DNA of 64,000 nucleotides from Streptomyces sp. NBC_00775. Its GTDB lineage: Bacteria; Actinomycetota; Actinomycetes; Streptomycetales; Streptomycetaceae. The notes under the pieces were generated by a model. That model did no database searches. It saw nothing but the letters and a program-made list of their open reading frames with translations, and was not told where the DNA came from. The translations under genes were made by a program, and so were the position numbers. Positions 1 to 8,680 of this stretch are shown one piece after another. Position 1 is the first letter of the stretch. Every line of letters starts with the position of its first letter. The stretch spans positions 3,782,001-3,846,000 of the forward strand of contig NZ_CP108938.1 in the NCBI RefSeq assembly GCF_036347135.1. The letters run 5' to 3'.

Positions 1-72
1 GAGCGTCCCGACCGCACACTGACCGGGCGGTCCCCGCCGTGCGGCGCCCCGGCATTCGCAAAACAAGCAGAA

Positions 73-96
73 TGGGATTTCCGCACGGAAATCCCA
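73..96. promoter_or_regulatory. 24-bp perfect palindrome upstream of the biosynthetic cluster
   Basis: Two 11-nt arms (TGGGATTTCCG and its complement) are separated by CA. A second inverted pair, CGCACACTG at 12-20 and CAGTGTGCG at 93-101, brackets it. It lies about 200 bp before the first cluster gene. It could be an operator for a regulator encoded outside the window, or the terminator of a gene to the left; the minimal 2-nt centre and absence of a T-tract favour an operator. No regulator gene is seen inside the cluster. Confidence 0.45.
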
Positions 97-289
97 GTGT
101 GCGCGAAAACGCGACGCCCCCGGCGAGCTGGTCTACGGTCTTTCCCGAGCCGCACTTCGTGAGCGGACGGGGGAAGGAATACTTCAACATGCAACGGAAT
201 CTCCGTTGTTAACGAACTTCCCATTCCCCATTCCGCTCACCTTTACATCAGCAGGGTTCGCTCGGCATTCGAGCTCGGGACGGAGTGGG

Positions 290-1504
290 ATGAAACTGAC
301 CGCGAGCGGTCGCAGGCTGGCCACGGCCGCGCTCGTGCAGTCGCTCGGCATCGGGCTCTTCATGGCGAGCTCCATGGCGTTCTACACGCGGCAGGTCGGA
401 CTCACTCCCAACCAGGTGGCCGCGGGGCTCGCCACCGCGGGCGGAATCGCGCTTGCGGTGTCGTTGTACGGCGGTGTGCTCGCCGACCGCTACGGGGCAC
501 GGCGGGTGCTCGCCGGCGTCTACGTGGGCCGCGGGGTCTGCTGCGGGTCGTACGCCTTCGTCACCTCCTTCTGGCAGTTCATGGCGGTGACCCTGTGCGC
601 GGTGGCCTGCGACCGGGCCGGGCCGCCGGTGCTCCAGGCCCTGGTCGCGAGCGCGCTCCCCGAACAACAGGAGCGCACCAGGCTGCTCGCCGTCGTCAAC
701 GTCGTCCGCAACTGCGGACTCGGCGTCGGCGCGATGGCGGCCGGCGCCGCTCTGACCTTCGACACGGCGACCGCCTACCGGATCACCCTGGGCGTGATCG
801 CCTGCGCGTTCTTCGGCGGAGCGGTCCTGGTGCTGCGGGTACCGGAGAAGGCACCGGCGGCCCGGGCGGAGAAGACACGCGGGCGGCCGGTGGTCCCGGA
901 CTCCCGCTATCTGGCACTGACCGGGCTCAACTTCCTGCTGTCGTTCTTCGACGCGCTGCTGCTGGTCGCCATGCCCGTGTGGGTGCTGGACCACACGGAC
1001 GCGCCCCGGGCCACGGTGTCGGTGCTGTTCGCCGCGAACACCGTGCTCGTGGTGGTGCTGCAGATCCCGGTCAGCCGGTTCGCCGACGGTCTGCGCCGCA
1101 CCAGCCGCATGCTGACCTGGACCGGCGCGGTGCTGGCGGTGGGCAGTCTGTGCTTCGCCGCGTCCGGCGCCTCGCCCGGCTGGACCTCGGTGGCCTGGCT
1201 GGCCGCGGCGGTGGTCGCGCTGTCCCTCGGCGAGGTCATCGCCAACTCGGCGGTGTGGGACCTGTCGATCGCGCTCGCCCCGCCCGAGGAGCGCGGACGC
1301 TATCTGTCGGTCTTCAACCTGAGCGTGAACGGCCAGCGGGTCCTCGGGCCCCTCGTCGTCACCGGTCTGCTGCTCGGCTCCGGTACCGCCGGCTGGATCG
1401 CCGCGGCCGTGGTCTTCGTGGCAGCCGGCGTCACCGCCGAGCGGGTCGCGCTGACCGCGGGCGCACGCGTGGAAGCCCCGGCCCAGGCACCCGCCGGGAC
1501 CTGA
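290..1504 (+). CDS. MFS transporter, probable product exporter of the cluster
   Basis: A 404-residue major facilitator with about twelve hydrophobic segments and short loops, the usual length for a 12-TM drug/metabolite exporter. The conserved loop 2-3 segment appears as GVLADRYGARRVLAG near residues 67-81 (the G-x-L-a-D-R-x-G-x-r motif). It is the first gene of a co-directional biosynthetic cluster, so export of the product or self-resistance is the likely role. The ATG at 290 is preferred because GGAG lies at 282-285; an in-frame TTG at 206 would add 28 non-conserved-looking residues including a TTA codon. Substrate cannot be told from sequence. The gap to the next gene is 139 bp. Confidence 0.85.
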   Translation: MKLTASGRRLATAALVQSLGIGLFMASSMAFYTRQVGLTPNQVAAGLATAGGIALAVSLYGGVLADRYGARRVLAGVYVGRGVCCGSYAFVTSFWQFMAVTLCAVACDRAGPPVLQALVASALPEQQERTRLLAVVNVVRNCGLGVGAMAAGAALTFDTATAYRITLGVIACAFFGGAVLVLRVPEKAPAARAEKTRGRPVVPDSRYLALTGLNFLLSFFDALLLVAMPVWVLDHTDAPRATVSVLFAANTVLVVVLQIPVSRFADGLRRTSRMLTWTGAVLAVGSLCFAASGASPGWTSVAWLAAAVVALSLGEVIANSAVWDLSIALAPPEERGRYLSVFNLSVNGQRVLGPLVVTGLLLGSGTAGWIAAAVVFVAAGVTAERVALTAGARVEAPAQAPAGT

Positions 1505-1643
1505 CGGCGGGCGAGGCGCCGGACACGCGGCCGAACCGACCGGGGACACCGCCCCGTCCGTGACCCGGCAGCCGCCCTCCACCGACCCGGCGGCAGGCCG
1601 GGAGCTCACCCCTGCCCCCGCACACACCACGGAACAGGAACTC

Positions 1644-3215
1644 ATGACCACCAACGCCTCGAACCGACCTCTCGGTACAGGCTTCCTGCAGCATGCGGCG
1701 GCCCGTCCCGACGACATCGCACTGACCCTGGGCCGCCGCGCGTACACCTATGCCGAGGCCGCGTCCGTCGCCCGGCGCTGGGCGGCACGGCTCGTCGAGG
1801 CGTGCGGCGGACGGCCCCGACGGGTCGGCGTCTTCGCGTACCGCAGCGAGGCCGGGTACTTCGGCACACTCGCGGCCCTGTGCGCGGGCGCCGCGTTCGT
1901 ACCGCTGAACCGGAAGTTCCCGATCGCCCGCACCCGCGCCATGCTGGAGCGTGCCGACCTGGACGCCCTGATCGTCGACGACGCGTCCGCCGCCCAACTC
2001 CCCGAACTGCTCTCCGGGCTGGAGCGGCGGCCGGCGCTGCTGCTGCCGGGCGACGGGACCTGGGACGGCCCGGCGGGCGGCCCGGTCCTGCGCGCCGCCG
2101 ACCTCGCCGCGGCGCCCGAGCTGCGCGAACCGCCCGAGGCCGCCCCCGACGACCTGGCCTACCTGCTGTTCACCTCGGGCAGCACCGGCACCCCCAAGGG
2201 CGTGCCCATCACCCACGCGAACGTCCGGGCGTTCCTGGACACCAACCAGGACCGGTACGGCATCACCCCGGACGACCGGTTCTCCCAGACCTTCGACCAG
2301 ACCTTCGACCTCTCCGTGTTCGACCTGTTCATGGCGTGGGAGCACGGGGCGCGGGTGTGCGCCATGGAGCCGATCGAGCTCCTCGCGCCCTTCAAGTACC
2401 TGGAGCGCAACGGCGTCACGGTGTGGTTCTCGGTGCCGTCGGTGGCGGCCGTGATGCGCCGGCGCGGTGTCCTCGCCCCAGGCACGATGCCGTCCCTGCG
2501 CTGGAGCCTCTTCTGCGGGGAGGCACTGCCCCGCGCCTCCGCCGAGGCCTGGCAGGCCGCGGCCCCCGGCTCGGTCGTCGAGAACCTGTACGGTCCGACG
2601 GAACTCACCATCGCCTGCTCCGTGCACCGCTGGGAGCCGGCGACCAGTCCGGCGGAGTGCGTCCACGACAACGTGCCGATCGGACAGCTCTACCCGGGCC
2701 TGCACGGCCTGATCGTGGACCAGGAGCTGGCGCCGGTCGCCCCCGGGGAGACCGGGGAGCTGTGCGTCGCCGGTCCCCAGACCACCCCCGGGTACTGGCA
2801 GGCCCCGCACCTGACCGCCGAACGGTTCTTCGAGCACGCCGGCCGCACCTACTACCGGACCGGCGACCTGGTGCGCCGCCAGGGAGCCGAGCTGGTCTGC
2901 CTCGGCCGCAACGACCAGCAGGTGAAGGTCGGCGGACACCGTGTCGAACTGGGCGAGATCGAGGCCGTGCTGCGCCGGCAGGGCTGCACGGACGCCGTCT
3001 GCCTGATGTGGCCGGACGAGGCCACGATCACCGCGGTCGTCACCGGTGCCGACGACCTGTCGGCCCTGTCCGACGCGGCGGCTGCCGCGCTGCCGGTCTA
3101 CATGGTGCCGAAGTCCGTGCACACGGTCGACGAACTGCCGGTCAACGCCAACGGCAAGGTCGACCGCGGCGCGCTGCGCCAATGGCTCGACTCCCGGACC
3201 GCCGCCCTCGCCTGA
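1644..3215 (+). CDS. Stand-alone adenylation enzyme (NRPS A-domain / DltA-like)
   Basis: A 523-residue ANL-superfamily enzyme expected to activate a carboxylate with ATP and load it on a carrier protein. Visible core motifs: A3 FTSGSTGTPKG from about residue 175, A5 NLYGPTE at about 314, A7 YRTGDLV at about 404, and A10 NANGKVDR at 501-508 with the catalytic lysine K505. There is no fused carrier or condensation domain; the partner is almost certainly the carrier domain of the next gene, 66 bp downstream. By hand alignment to GrsA the pocket residues read about D-L-F-F-L-C-L-I-A-K; the Asp at position 235 suggests an alpha-amino group is recognised, but this code matches no substrate I know. 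ATG 1644 has GGAACAGGA upstream. Confidence 0.88.
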   Translation: MTTNASNRPLGTGFLQHAAARPDDIALTLGRRAYTYAEAASVARRWAARLVEACGGRPRRVGVFAYRSEAGYFGTLAALCAGAAFVPLNRKFPIARTRAMLERADLDALIVDDASAAQLPELLSGLERRPALLLPGDGTWDGPAGGPVLRAADLAAAPELREPPEAAPDDLAYLLFTSGSTGTPKGVPITHANVRAFLDTNQDRYGITPDDRFSQTFDQTFDLSVFDLFMAWEHGARVCAMEPIELLAPFKYLERNGVTVWFSVPSVAAVMRRRGVLAPGTMPSLRWSLFCGEALPRASAEAWQAAAPGSVVENLYGPTELTIACSVHRWEPATSPAECVHDNVPIGQLYPGLHGLIVDQELAPVAPGETGELCVAGPQTTPGYWQAPHLTAERFFEHAGRTYYRTGDLVRRQGAELVCLGRNDQQVKVGGHRVELGEIEAVLRRQGCTDAVCLMWPDEATITAVVTGADDLSALSDAAAAALPVYMVPKSVHTVDELPVNANGKVDRGALRQWLDSRTAALA

Positions 3216-3281
3216 CCCCCGCCGTCACCCCGCGCCCGTTGCCGGGCGCCCACCACTACCGAGCACCGCCGGAGAGGAAAC

Positions 3282-4706
3282 ATGAGCAGCGTCGACCAGC
3301 TGATCGCCCGCACGCTGGGGATCGCGCCGGAACGGGTCACCCCCGCCCTGGAATACCAGTCGATCAAGGAGTGGGACTCCCTCGGCCACGTCTCGCTGAT
3401 GGTCGCCCTGGAAAAGGCCTACGGCGTGCCCGTCGACGACGAACTCACGCTGGAGCTGCGGACCGTGGCCGCCATCCGCGCGTTCGCGGAGGCCGACGGC
3501 CACGCAGCGGCCGACACCAGGGCCCGGCCCGCCGTTTCCGTCGCTTCCGCCGCTTCCGCCGCTTCCGCCGGGGAACACACCACGGTCCACCGGGGCCTGG
3601 AGGGCGTGGTCTTCGACCGCACCTCCGTCACCCGGATCGACGGCGCGGAGGGCTCCCTCGAATACCGCGGCTACAGCATCCACGACCTGGCCGGCCGGGC
3701 CTCCTTCGAGGAGGTCGCCCATCTCCTCGTACGCGGCGACCTCCCGGACGAGCCGGCCCGGGAGGCGTTCGCCAAGGAGCTCCGGGCCCAGCGCGAACTT
3801 CCCCCGCCTGTAGTCGAGTTGGCTCGCTCCCTCGCGCACACCCATCCGATGGAGGCGCTGCGCACCCTGGTCTCCGCACTCGGCTCGTTCGGCCCGGCGC
3901 GCGACACGACGGCCGACGAGACGTACGGCGAGGCGCTCGCGGCCGGAACAGCCCTGATCGCCCGTGTGCCGATGCTGGTCGCGGCCCACCACGCTTTCCG
4001 CAGCGGGCGGGAGTTCACGGTGCCGGCCGACGAGACCTCGTACGCCGAGGCGTTCCTGACCGCACTGCTCGGCGAGCGGCCCTCCCCCGCGGCCGTGCGG
4101 TTCGTCGACAAGGGCTTCATCGTCCACGCCGACCACAGCGCCAACGCCTCGGCGTTCACCGCGCGCATCGCCGTCGGCTGCCGGTCCGGGATGACGGCCG
4201 CGCTCACCGCGGCCGTCGCCGCGTTCGCGGGCTCGGTGCACGGCGGGGCCGCGGAGCGGGCGGTGCGCCTGATCGACGAGGTGGGCGAGCCCGGCAACGC
4301 AGAGCGCTATGTCGCCGAACTCCAGGGCCAGGGACGCCCGGTGATGGGCTTCGGCCACCGGGTCTACCGCACGGAGGACCCCCGGGTCCGCCATCTGCGG
4401 GCCACCGTCGTGGAGTTGAGCGAGGAGCGCGGGGACCGGCGCGGACTTGACATCCTGGACGCGGTCGCCGCCGCGATGCGCCCCTACGGCCGGCACGGCG
4501 TGGCACCCAACGTCGACCTGTACGCGGGGCTCGCCTACCGGCTGCTCGGGCTGCCCGACGACCTGGCGGTGCCCCTGTTCGTGATCGGCCGGACCGCGGG
4601 CTGGGTCGCCCAGGCGCTCGAACAGCACGCCAACAACGTACTGATCAGGCCGCTGCTCGACTATGTGGGGCCGCGCGGCCTGCTGTACCCGGGAGCGGCC
4701 GGGTGA
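3282..4706 (+). CDS. Acyl carrier protein fused to citrate synthase
   Basis: A 474-residue two-domain protein. Residues 1-75 are a carrier domain with the phosphopantetheine site in KEWDSLGHVS (Ser33). Residues 76-100 are an Ala/Ser linker with a short VASAASAASA repeat. Residues 104-474 are a full-length citrate synthase with FIDG-like TRIDG and YRGY near the start, ADHSANAS (H285), GSVHGG (H320), GFGHRVYRTEDPR (H359, R368) and PNVDLYAG (D412); the catalytic His-His-Asp set is present. Citrate synthases normally use acyl-CoA and stand alone, so this fusion implies condensation of a carrier-bound acyl or aminoacyl thioester with oxaloacetate or another 2-oxoacid. Loading would be by the preceding A-domain enzyme. 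GAGAGGAAAC precedes ATG 3282. Confidence 0.9.
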   Translation: MSSVDQLIARTLGIAPERVTPALEYQSIKEWDSLGHVSLMVALEKAYGVPVDDELTLELRTVAAIRAFAEADGHAAADTRARPAVSVASAASAASAGEHTTVHRGLEGVVFDRTSVTRIDGAEGSLEYRGYSIHDLAGRASFEEVAHLLVRGDLPDEPAREAFAKELRAQRELPPPVVELARSLAHTHPMEALRTLVSALGSFGPARDTTADETYGEALAAGTALIARVPMLVAAHHAFRSGREFTVPADETSYAEAFLTALLGERPSPAAVRFVDKGFIVHADHSANASAFTARIAVGCRSGMTAALTAAVAAFAGSVHGGAAERAVRLIDEVGEPGNAERYVAELQGQGRPVMGFGHRVYRTEDPRVRHLRATVVELSEERGDRRGLDILDAVAAAMRPYGRHGVAPNVDLYAGLAYRLLGLPDDLAVPLFVIGRTAGWVAQALEQHANNVLIRPLLDYVGPRGLLYPGAAG

Positions 4707-5893
4707 GCGGTCATCTGCTGCTCGTCGGGGGCGCGGAGCCGCAGCACGCCACGGCACACCGGCTGGGGGCGCGGCTGAGCCTGCTCGCGGACGTGTCCGA
4801 CGTACGGCGGCTCGGGGACCTGTCGCGCTACGAGCGGATCGTCGCCGTACCCGGTACCGCCCGCGTCGAGGAGTGGACGGCGGCGGCACGCACGGTGCAC
4901 GCGCACGACCCGGTGGACGCCGTCGGCGGTTTCGCCGAGGAGGCCCAGGAGTACGCGGCGGCCGTCGCGGACGCGCTCGGGCTGCGCTTCCACCCGGCCG
5001 ACGTCGTACGGCGGAGCCGGCACCGGCCGCTGACGCGTGACCGGTTGCGGGAGGCGGGCCTGGACGGCACCGCGGCGAGCGAGGTGCGGGACGCCGCGGA
5101 CGTGGCGGCGTTCGCCGCGGTGCACGGGTTCCCGCTCGTGCTCAAACCGGTCGAGGGCACGGGCGGCGCCGGCGTCCGTGTCGTCCGTTCGGCGGCCGGC
5201 CTCCCGGACACGCTGCCGCCCGGGAGCCGGATGATGGCCGAGGAGTACCTGGACGGCGCGGAGTTCGGCGTCCAGGCGTTCTCCGAGCGGGGTCTGCACC
5301 GGATCGTGTCCGTCGCGCAGGCCTTCGCCGACCCGGTGACGGGGGTGCGGACCGGACACTGTCTGCCGGCCTCGATCGACGACGGACTGCGCGCGGCGTT
5401 CGAGGAGTACGTGCCGCTGGTGCTGGACGCGCTGGGCGTCGAGGACGGCCCCACCCACACGAAGATCGTCGCGACGCCCGCCGGTCCCCGCGTGGTCGGG
5501 ACGCACCTGCGGCCCGGCGGCGACCGGATCGTCGAACTGGCCGGGCTGGCCCTCGGGCTGGACCTCGACGAGCTCTGGGTGCGCCAGGTGTGCGGCGAGC
5601 GGGTGCTGGACGAGGTGCGCCCACGGGCGATCCGCACGGCCGCCGTCCGGTTCGTCACACCGCGCGCCCCCGGGCTGCTGGAGCGCTGCTACGGCGCGGA
5701 GGAGGCCGCCGCCCTCGACGGTGTGGAGGCCGTCCACTGGCTGCGGGAGCCCGGCTCGCTCCTCACCGCCGGGCACACCGCCGACAGCAGCGGCGCCTGT
5801 GTCGTCACCACCGGCGACAGCGGACAGCAGGCGGTGGCCCGAAGCCTGGCGGCGGCGGCACGGCTGCGGTTCGTGGTGGTGTGCGCCGGATGA
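4703..5893 (+). CDS. ATP-grasp family protein with altered metal site
   Basis: A 396-residue ATP-grasp protein; its GTG overlaps the citrate synthase stop as GTGA, so the two are probably translationally coupled. The ATP-binding lysine strand is FPLVLKPVEGTGGAGV at about residues 143-158. Family members ligate a carboxylate to an amine through an acyl phosphate. The usual Mg-binding signature near the end of the fold (H-T-E ... E-x-N-x-R-x-G-G) here reads HTK (K254) and GTHLRPGG (G266, H268), so the two acidic ligands and the Asn appear to be missing while the Arg remains. It may be a catalytically altered or non-catalytic partner of the second ATP-grasp gene of the cluster. Confidence 0.8.
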   Translation: MSGHLLLVGGAEPQHATAHRLGARLSLLADVSDVRRLGDLSRYERIVAVPGTARVEEWTAAARTVHAHDPVDAVGGFAEEAQEYAAAVADALGLRFHPADVVRRSRHRPLTRDRLREAGLDGTAASEVRDAADVAAFAAVHGFPLVLKPVEGTGGAGVRVVRSAAGLPDTLPPGSRMMAEEYLDGAEFGVQAFSERGLHRIVSVAQAFADPVTGVRTGHCLPASIDDGLRAAFEEYVPLVLDALGVEDGPTHTKIVATPAGPRVVGTHLRPGGDRIVELAGLALGLDLDELWVRQVCGERVLDEVRPRAIRTAAVRFVTPRAPGLLERCYGAEEAAALDGVEAVHWLREPGSLLTAGHTADSSGACVVTTGDSGQQAVARSLAAAARLRFVVVCAG

Positions 5894-5932
5894 CCGGGAC
5901 AACGGAACGGAAGCGGTGAGCCGGTGCGCGAC

Positions 5933-5998
5933 GACGAGCACGGCAACGAACACGACGACGAACACGACAACGAGCACAGCAACGAACACCGCGACGAG
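5933..5998 (+). repeat. Five degenerate 12-nt repeats encoding (D/N)EHx
   Basis: Five 12-nt units such as AACGAACACGAC follow each other directly before the ATG chosen for the aconitase gene. In the aconitase frame, from GTG 5924, they encode DEHG, NEHD, DEHD, NEHS and NEHR. The Glu codon changes only between GAG and GAA and the His codon never changes, a pattern more like coding than neutral repeats. If GTG 5924 is used the enzyme has a 30-residue acidic, His-rich N-terminal tail. Confidence 0.7.
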
Positions 5999-6013
5999 AG
6001 AGAAAGACTGTTC

Positions 6014-8680
6014 ATGATCAGCAGTGGGCGGCTCGCGGGCCGCGAGGCCACGTGGTACGACCTGCCCGCCTTCGCCGCGGGCGCCGGATTCGCCCTGGCC
6101 GACGTGCCGTACAGCGGCCGGGTGCTGCTGGAGTCGCTGCTGCGCGACGGCGAGCCGCAGACGGCCGCGGTGCTGGGCAAGCGGCTGGCCGCCGGTCAGA
6201 CACCGGACGTGGAGATGGTGTTCCGCCCGGCCCGGATCCTGATGCAGGACTACACCGGCATCCCCCTGCTCGTGGACCTGGCGGCGCTGCGCGACCAGGT
6301 GTCCCGGCCCGGACGGGTCAACCCGGCGCTGCCCGTCGACGTGGTGGTCGATCACTCGGTCCAGACGGACTGGGCGGGCCGGCCGGACGCCCTGGCCCTC
6401 AACGAGGCGCTGGAGTGGGACCGCAACCGCGAGCGGTACACGTTCCTGAAGTGGGCCGAGTCGGCGTTCGACGGGCTGCGCGTGATCCCGCCGGGCCGCG
6501 GCATCGTGCACCAGGTGAACCTGGAGCGGCTGGCGACGGTGGTGGCACAGGGCCCCGACGGCCTGCTCCGCCCCGACACCGTGATCGGCACCGACAGCCA
6601 CACCACCATGGTCAACGGCCTCGGTGTGCTGGGCTGGGGCGTGGGCGGCCTGGAGGCGGAGACCCTGATGCTGGGCCTGGCCCAGCCGATGCGCGTCCCG
6701 CCCCTGGTCGGCGTCCGGCTCACCGGCTCACCGCGGCCGGGGACCTCCCCCACCGACGTCGTCCTCGCCCTCACCCGGCGGCTGCGCGAGGAGAACGTGC
6801 GGGGACTGCTGCTGGAGTTCACCGGTCCCGGCGTGGCCGCACTCACCGCCGCGGACCGCTGCACCATCGCCAACATGGCACCCGAGTACGGAGCCATGAG
6901 CGCCTTCTTCCCGGTGGACGGCGAAACCCTGCGCTATCTGCGGCAGACCGGGCGCGCCGAGGACGATGTCCGGCTCGTCGCCGAGTACTGCCGCGCACAG
7001 GGGCTGTTCGCGGGCGGCACGGACGCTGTCGGCACGGACGCCGACGGCACAGGTGCTGCCGGCACAGACACTGTCGGCACGGGGCCGCGCTTCGGGCGGG
7101 TGATCGACTTCGACCTCGGCTCGGTGGGCACCGGTCTCGCCGGCCCGAGCCGTCCGGACCAGCACATCTCCCTGGCCGAACTCCCCGGCTCCTTCGCGGA
7201 TCTGACATCGCGTCCGCCCCGGACCGCGAACGGGCTGAGCGACGGCGACATCGTCATCGCGTCGATCACCTCCTGCACCAGCACCTCCAACCCGAAGGCC
7301 ATGCTGGCGGCCGGTCTGCTGGCCCGCCGGGCCGTGGAGCGCGGTCTCACCGTGCCCGCCCACGTCCGCACGAGCCTGTCCCCCGGCTCGCGTACCGTCA
7401 CCCGCTACCTTCGCGCCGCCGGCCTGCTCACCGACCTGGAGAAGCTGGGGTTCCATGTCGCCGGCTACGGCTGCATGACCTGCAACGGCGGCAGCGGACC
7501 ACTGGCCGACGGAGTCGGCGAGACGGTGGAGCACGCGGATCTGACGGTGTGCGCGGTCCTCAGCGGCAACCGCAACTTCGAGGCCCGGGTGCATGCCCAG
7601 GCGCGGGCCGGCTATCTGGCCTCCCCCGCGCTCGTGGTCGCCCTGGCCCTGGCGGGCCATGTCCGCGCCGACCTGGAGACGGAGCCCCTGGGCACCGACC
7701 GCGACGGCAAGCCCGTACACCTGCGCGAGCTGTGGCCGGATGCCGCCGAACTCGCGGCGCTGGAGGCGGAGTACGTCACCCCGGAGGTGTTCGCGGCCGA
7801 GACCGCGAGCGCCGGCGACACGACGGCCGCGCCCGCCGGCGCACCAGCCGGTGACCACTGGAGCGCGCTCCCCGCGTCCGGCTCGGACGTCTTCCCCTGG
7901 GACCAGACGTCCACCTACATCCGCCCGCCCGCCTACGTCGGCGCGCGCCCCCGTTCCGGCCCGCTCACCGGCGCCCGGGTGCTGCTCGCCCTCGGCGACG
8001 ACGTCAGCACCGACCACATCTCCCCCGTGGGCGCCATCCGCGCCGACTCTCCGGCCGGACGGCATCTGCGCGAGCACGGGGTGCGGGACTTCAACTCGTA
8101 CGGGTCACGCCGCGGCAACCACGAGGTGATGGCGCGCGGCACCTTCGCCAACCCGCGCCTCGTCAACCGGCTGCTCGGCGACGGGGACGGCGGCGGGCAG
8201 ACCGCGCATCTGCCGAGCGGCGAGCGGCTGCCGGTCTACGACGCGGCCGAGCGGTACGCCGCCGACGGCACCCCCTTGATCGTGCTCGCCGGCCGCAGTT
8301 ACGGCATGGGCTCGTCGCGCGACTGGGCGGCGAAGGGACCGTGGCTGCTCGGAGTGCGCGCGGTGCTCGCGGAGAGCTTCGAGCGCATCCACCGCGCCAA
8401 TCTCTGCGCCATGGGCATCCTGCCCCTGCTGCTGCCCGAGGGCGCGTCCTGGCCCTCGCTCGGGCTGACCGGCCGCGAGGAGTTCGACCTCTCCCTGGAC
8501 CGGGCCCGGCAGAACGGCCTGGTCGACGTCCGCGCGGAGGGCATCACGTTCACCGCCCGCGCCGATGTGCACTCCGCGGGCGAGTGGGACGTCCTGCTGG
8601 CCGGCGGCACCATGCCCTATCTGCTGGGCCGCCTCACCCCGGCGGCCGGGCCGGACGCCGCACCGGAGCAGGCCCGGTGA
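6014..8680 (+). CDS. Aconitase-family hydratase (AcnA type), specialised paralogue
   Basis: An 888-residue AcnA/IRP-type aconitase, complete with the C-terminal swivel domain (GDDVSTDHISPVGAI, SRDWAAKGPWLLG). The 4Fe-4S ligands are present: C421 in ITSCTSTSNP and C487/C490 in GYGCMTCNGGSGPL, with the 66- and 3-residue spacing of E. coli AcnA. Those motifs differ from the housekeeping forms (SCTN, CTTCIGNSGPL), fitting a different substrate. A Gly/Thr/Asp-rich low-complexity insert at about residues 335-356 sits between domains. Expected reaction: dehydration-rehydration of a citrate-like tertiary alcohol made by the fused citrate synthase. Start is ATG 6014 with weak GAGAGAAAG; GTG 5924 is an alternative that would add a His-rich tail and leave only a 30-bp gap. 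Confidence 0.88.
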   Translation: MISSGRLAGREATWYDLPAFAAGAGFALADVPYSGRVLLESLLRDGEPQTAAVLGKRLAAGQTPDVEMVFRPARILMQDYTGIPLLVDLAALRDQVSRPGRVNPALPVDVVVDHSVQTDWAGRPDALALNEALEWDRNRERYTFLKWAESAFDGLRVIPPGRGIVHQVNLERLATVVAQGPDGLLRPDTVIGTDSHTTMVNGLGVLGWGVGGLEAETLMLGLAQPMRVPPLVGVRLTGSPRPGTSPTDVVLALTRRLREENVRGLLLEFTGPGVAALTAADRCTIANMAPEYGAMSAFFPVDGETLRYLRQTGRAEDDVRLVAEYCRAQGLFAGGTDAVGTDADGTGAAGTDTVGTGPRFGRVIDFDLGSVGTGLAGPSRPDQHISLAELPGSFADLTSRPPRTANGLSDGDIVIASITSCTSTSNPKAMLAAGLLARRAVERGLTVPAHVRTSLSPGSRTVTRYLRAAGLLTDLEKLGFHVAGYGCMTCNGGSGPLADGVGETVEHADLTVCAVLSGNRNFEARVHAQARAGYLASPALVVALALAGHVRADLETEPLGTDRDGKPVHLRELWPDAAELAALEAEYVTPEVFAAETASAGDTTAAPAGAPAGDHWSALPASGSDVFPWDQTSTYIRPPAYVGARPRSGPLTGARVLLALGDDVSTDHISPVGAIRADSPAGRHLREHGVRDFNSYGSRRGNHEVMARGTFANPRLVNRLLGDGDGGGQTAHLPSGERLPVYDAAERYAADGTPLIVLAGRSYGMGSSRDWAAKGPWLLGVRAVLAESFERIHRANLCAMGILPLLLPEGASWPSLGLTGREEFDLSLDRARQNGLVDVRAEGITFTARADVHSAGEWDVLLAGGTMPYLLGRLTPAAGPDAAPEQAR

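Noticed and set aside
189..212. Seven-codon leader peptide (MQRNLRC) after GGGAAGGAAT, before the MFS gene
   Set aside because: Too short to separate from chance; no attenuator-like pairing found around it.
248..1747. Long antisense frame of 499 codons opposite the MFS gene
   Set aside because: Arg/Gly/Pro/His-rich translation without motifs, typical of a mirrored frame in high-GC DNA; the same applies to the other long antisense frames across the window.
1644..4706. Reading the A-domain and carrier as part of a modular NRPS
   Set aside because: No condensation or thioesterase domain in the window; the carrier is fused to citrate synthase instead.
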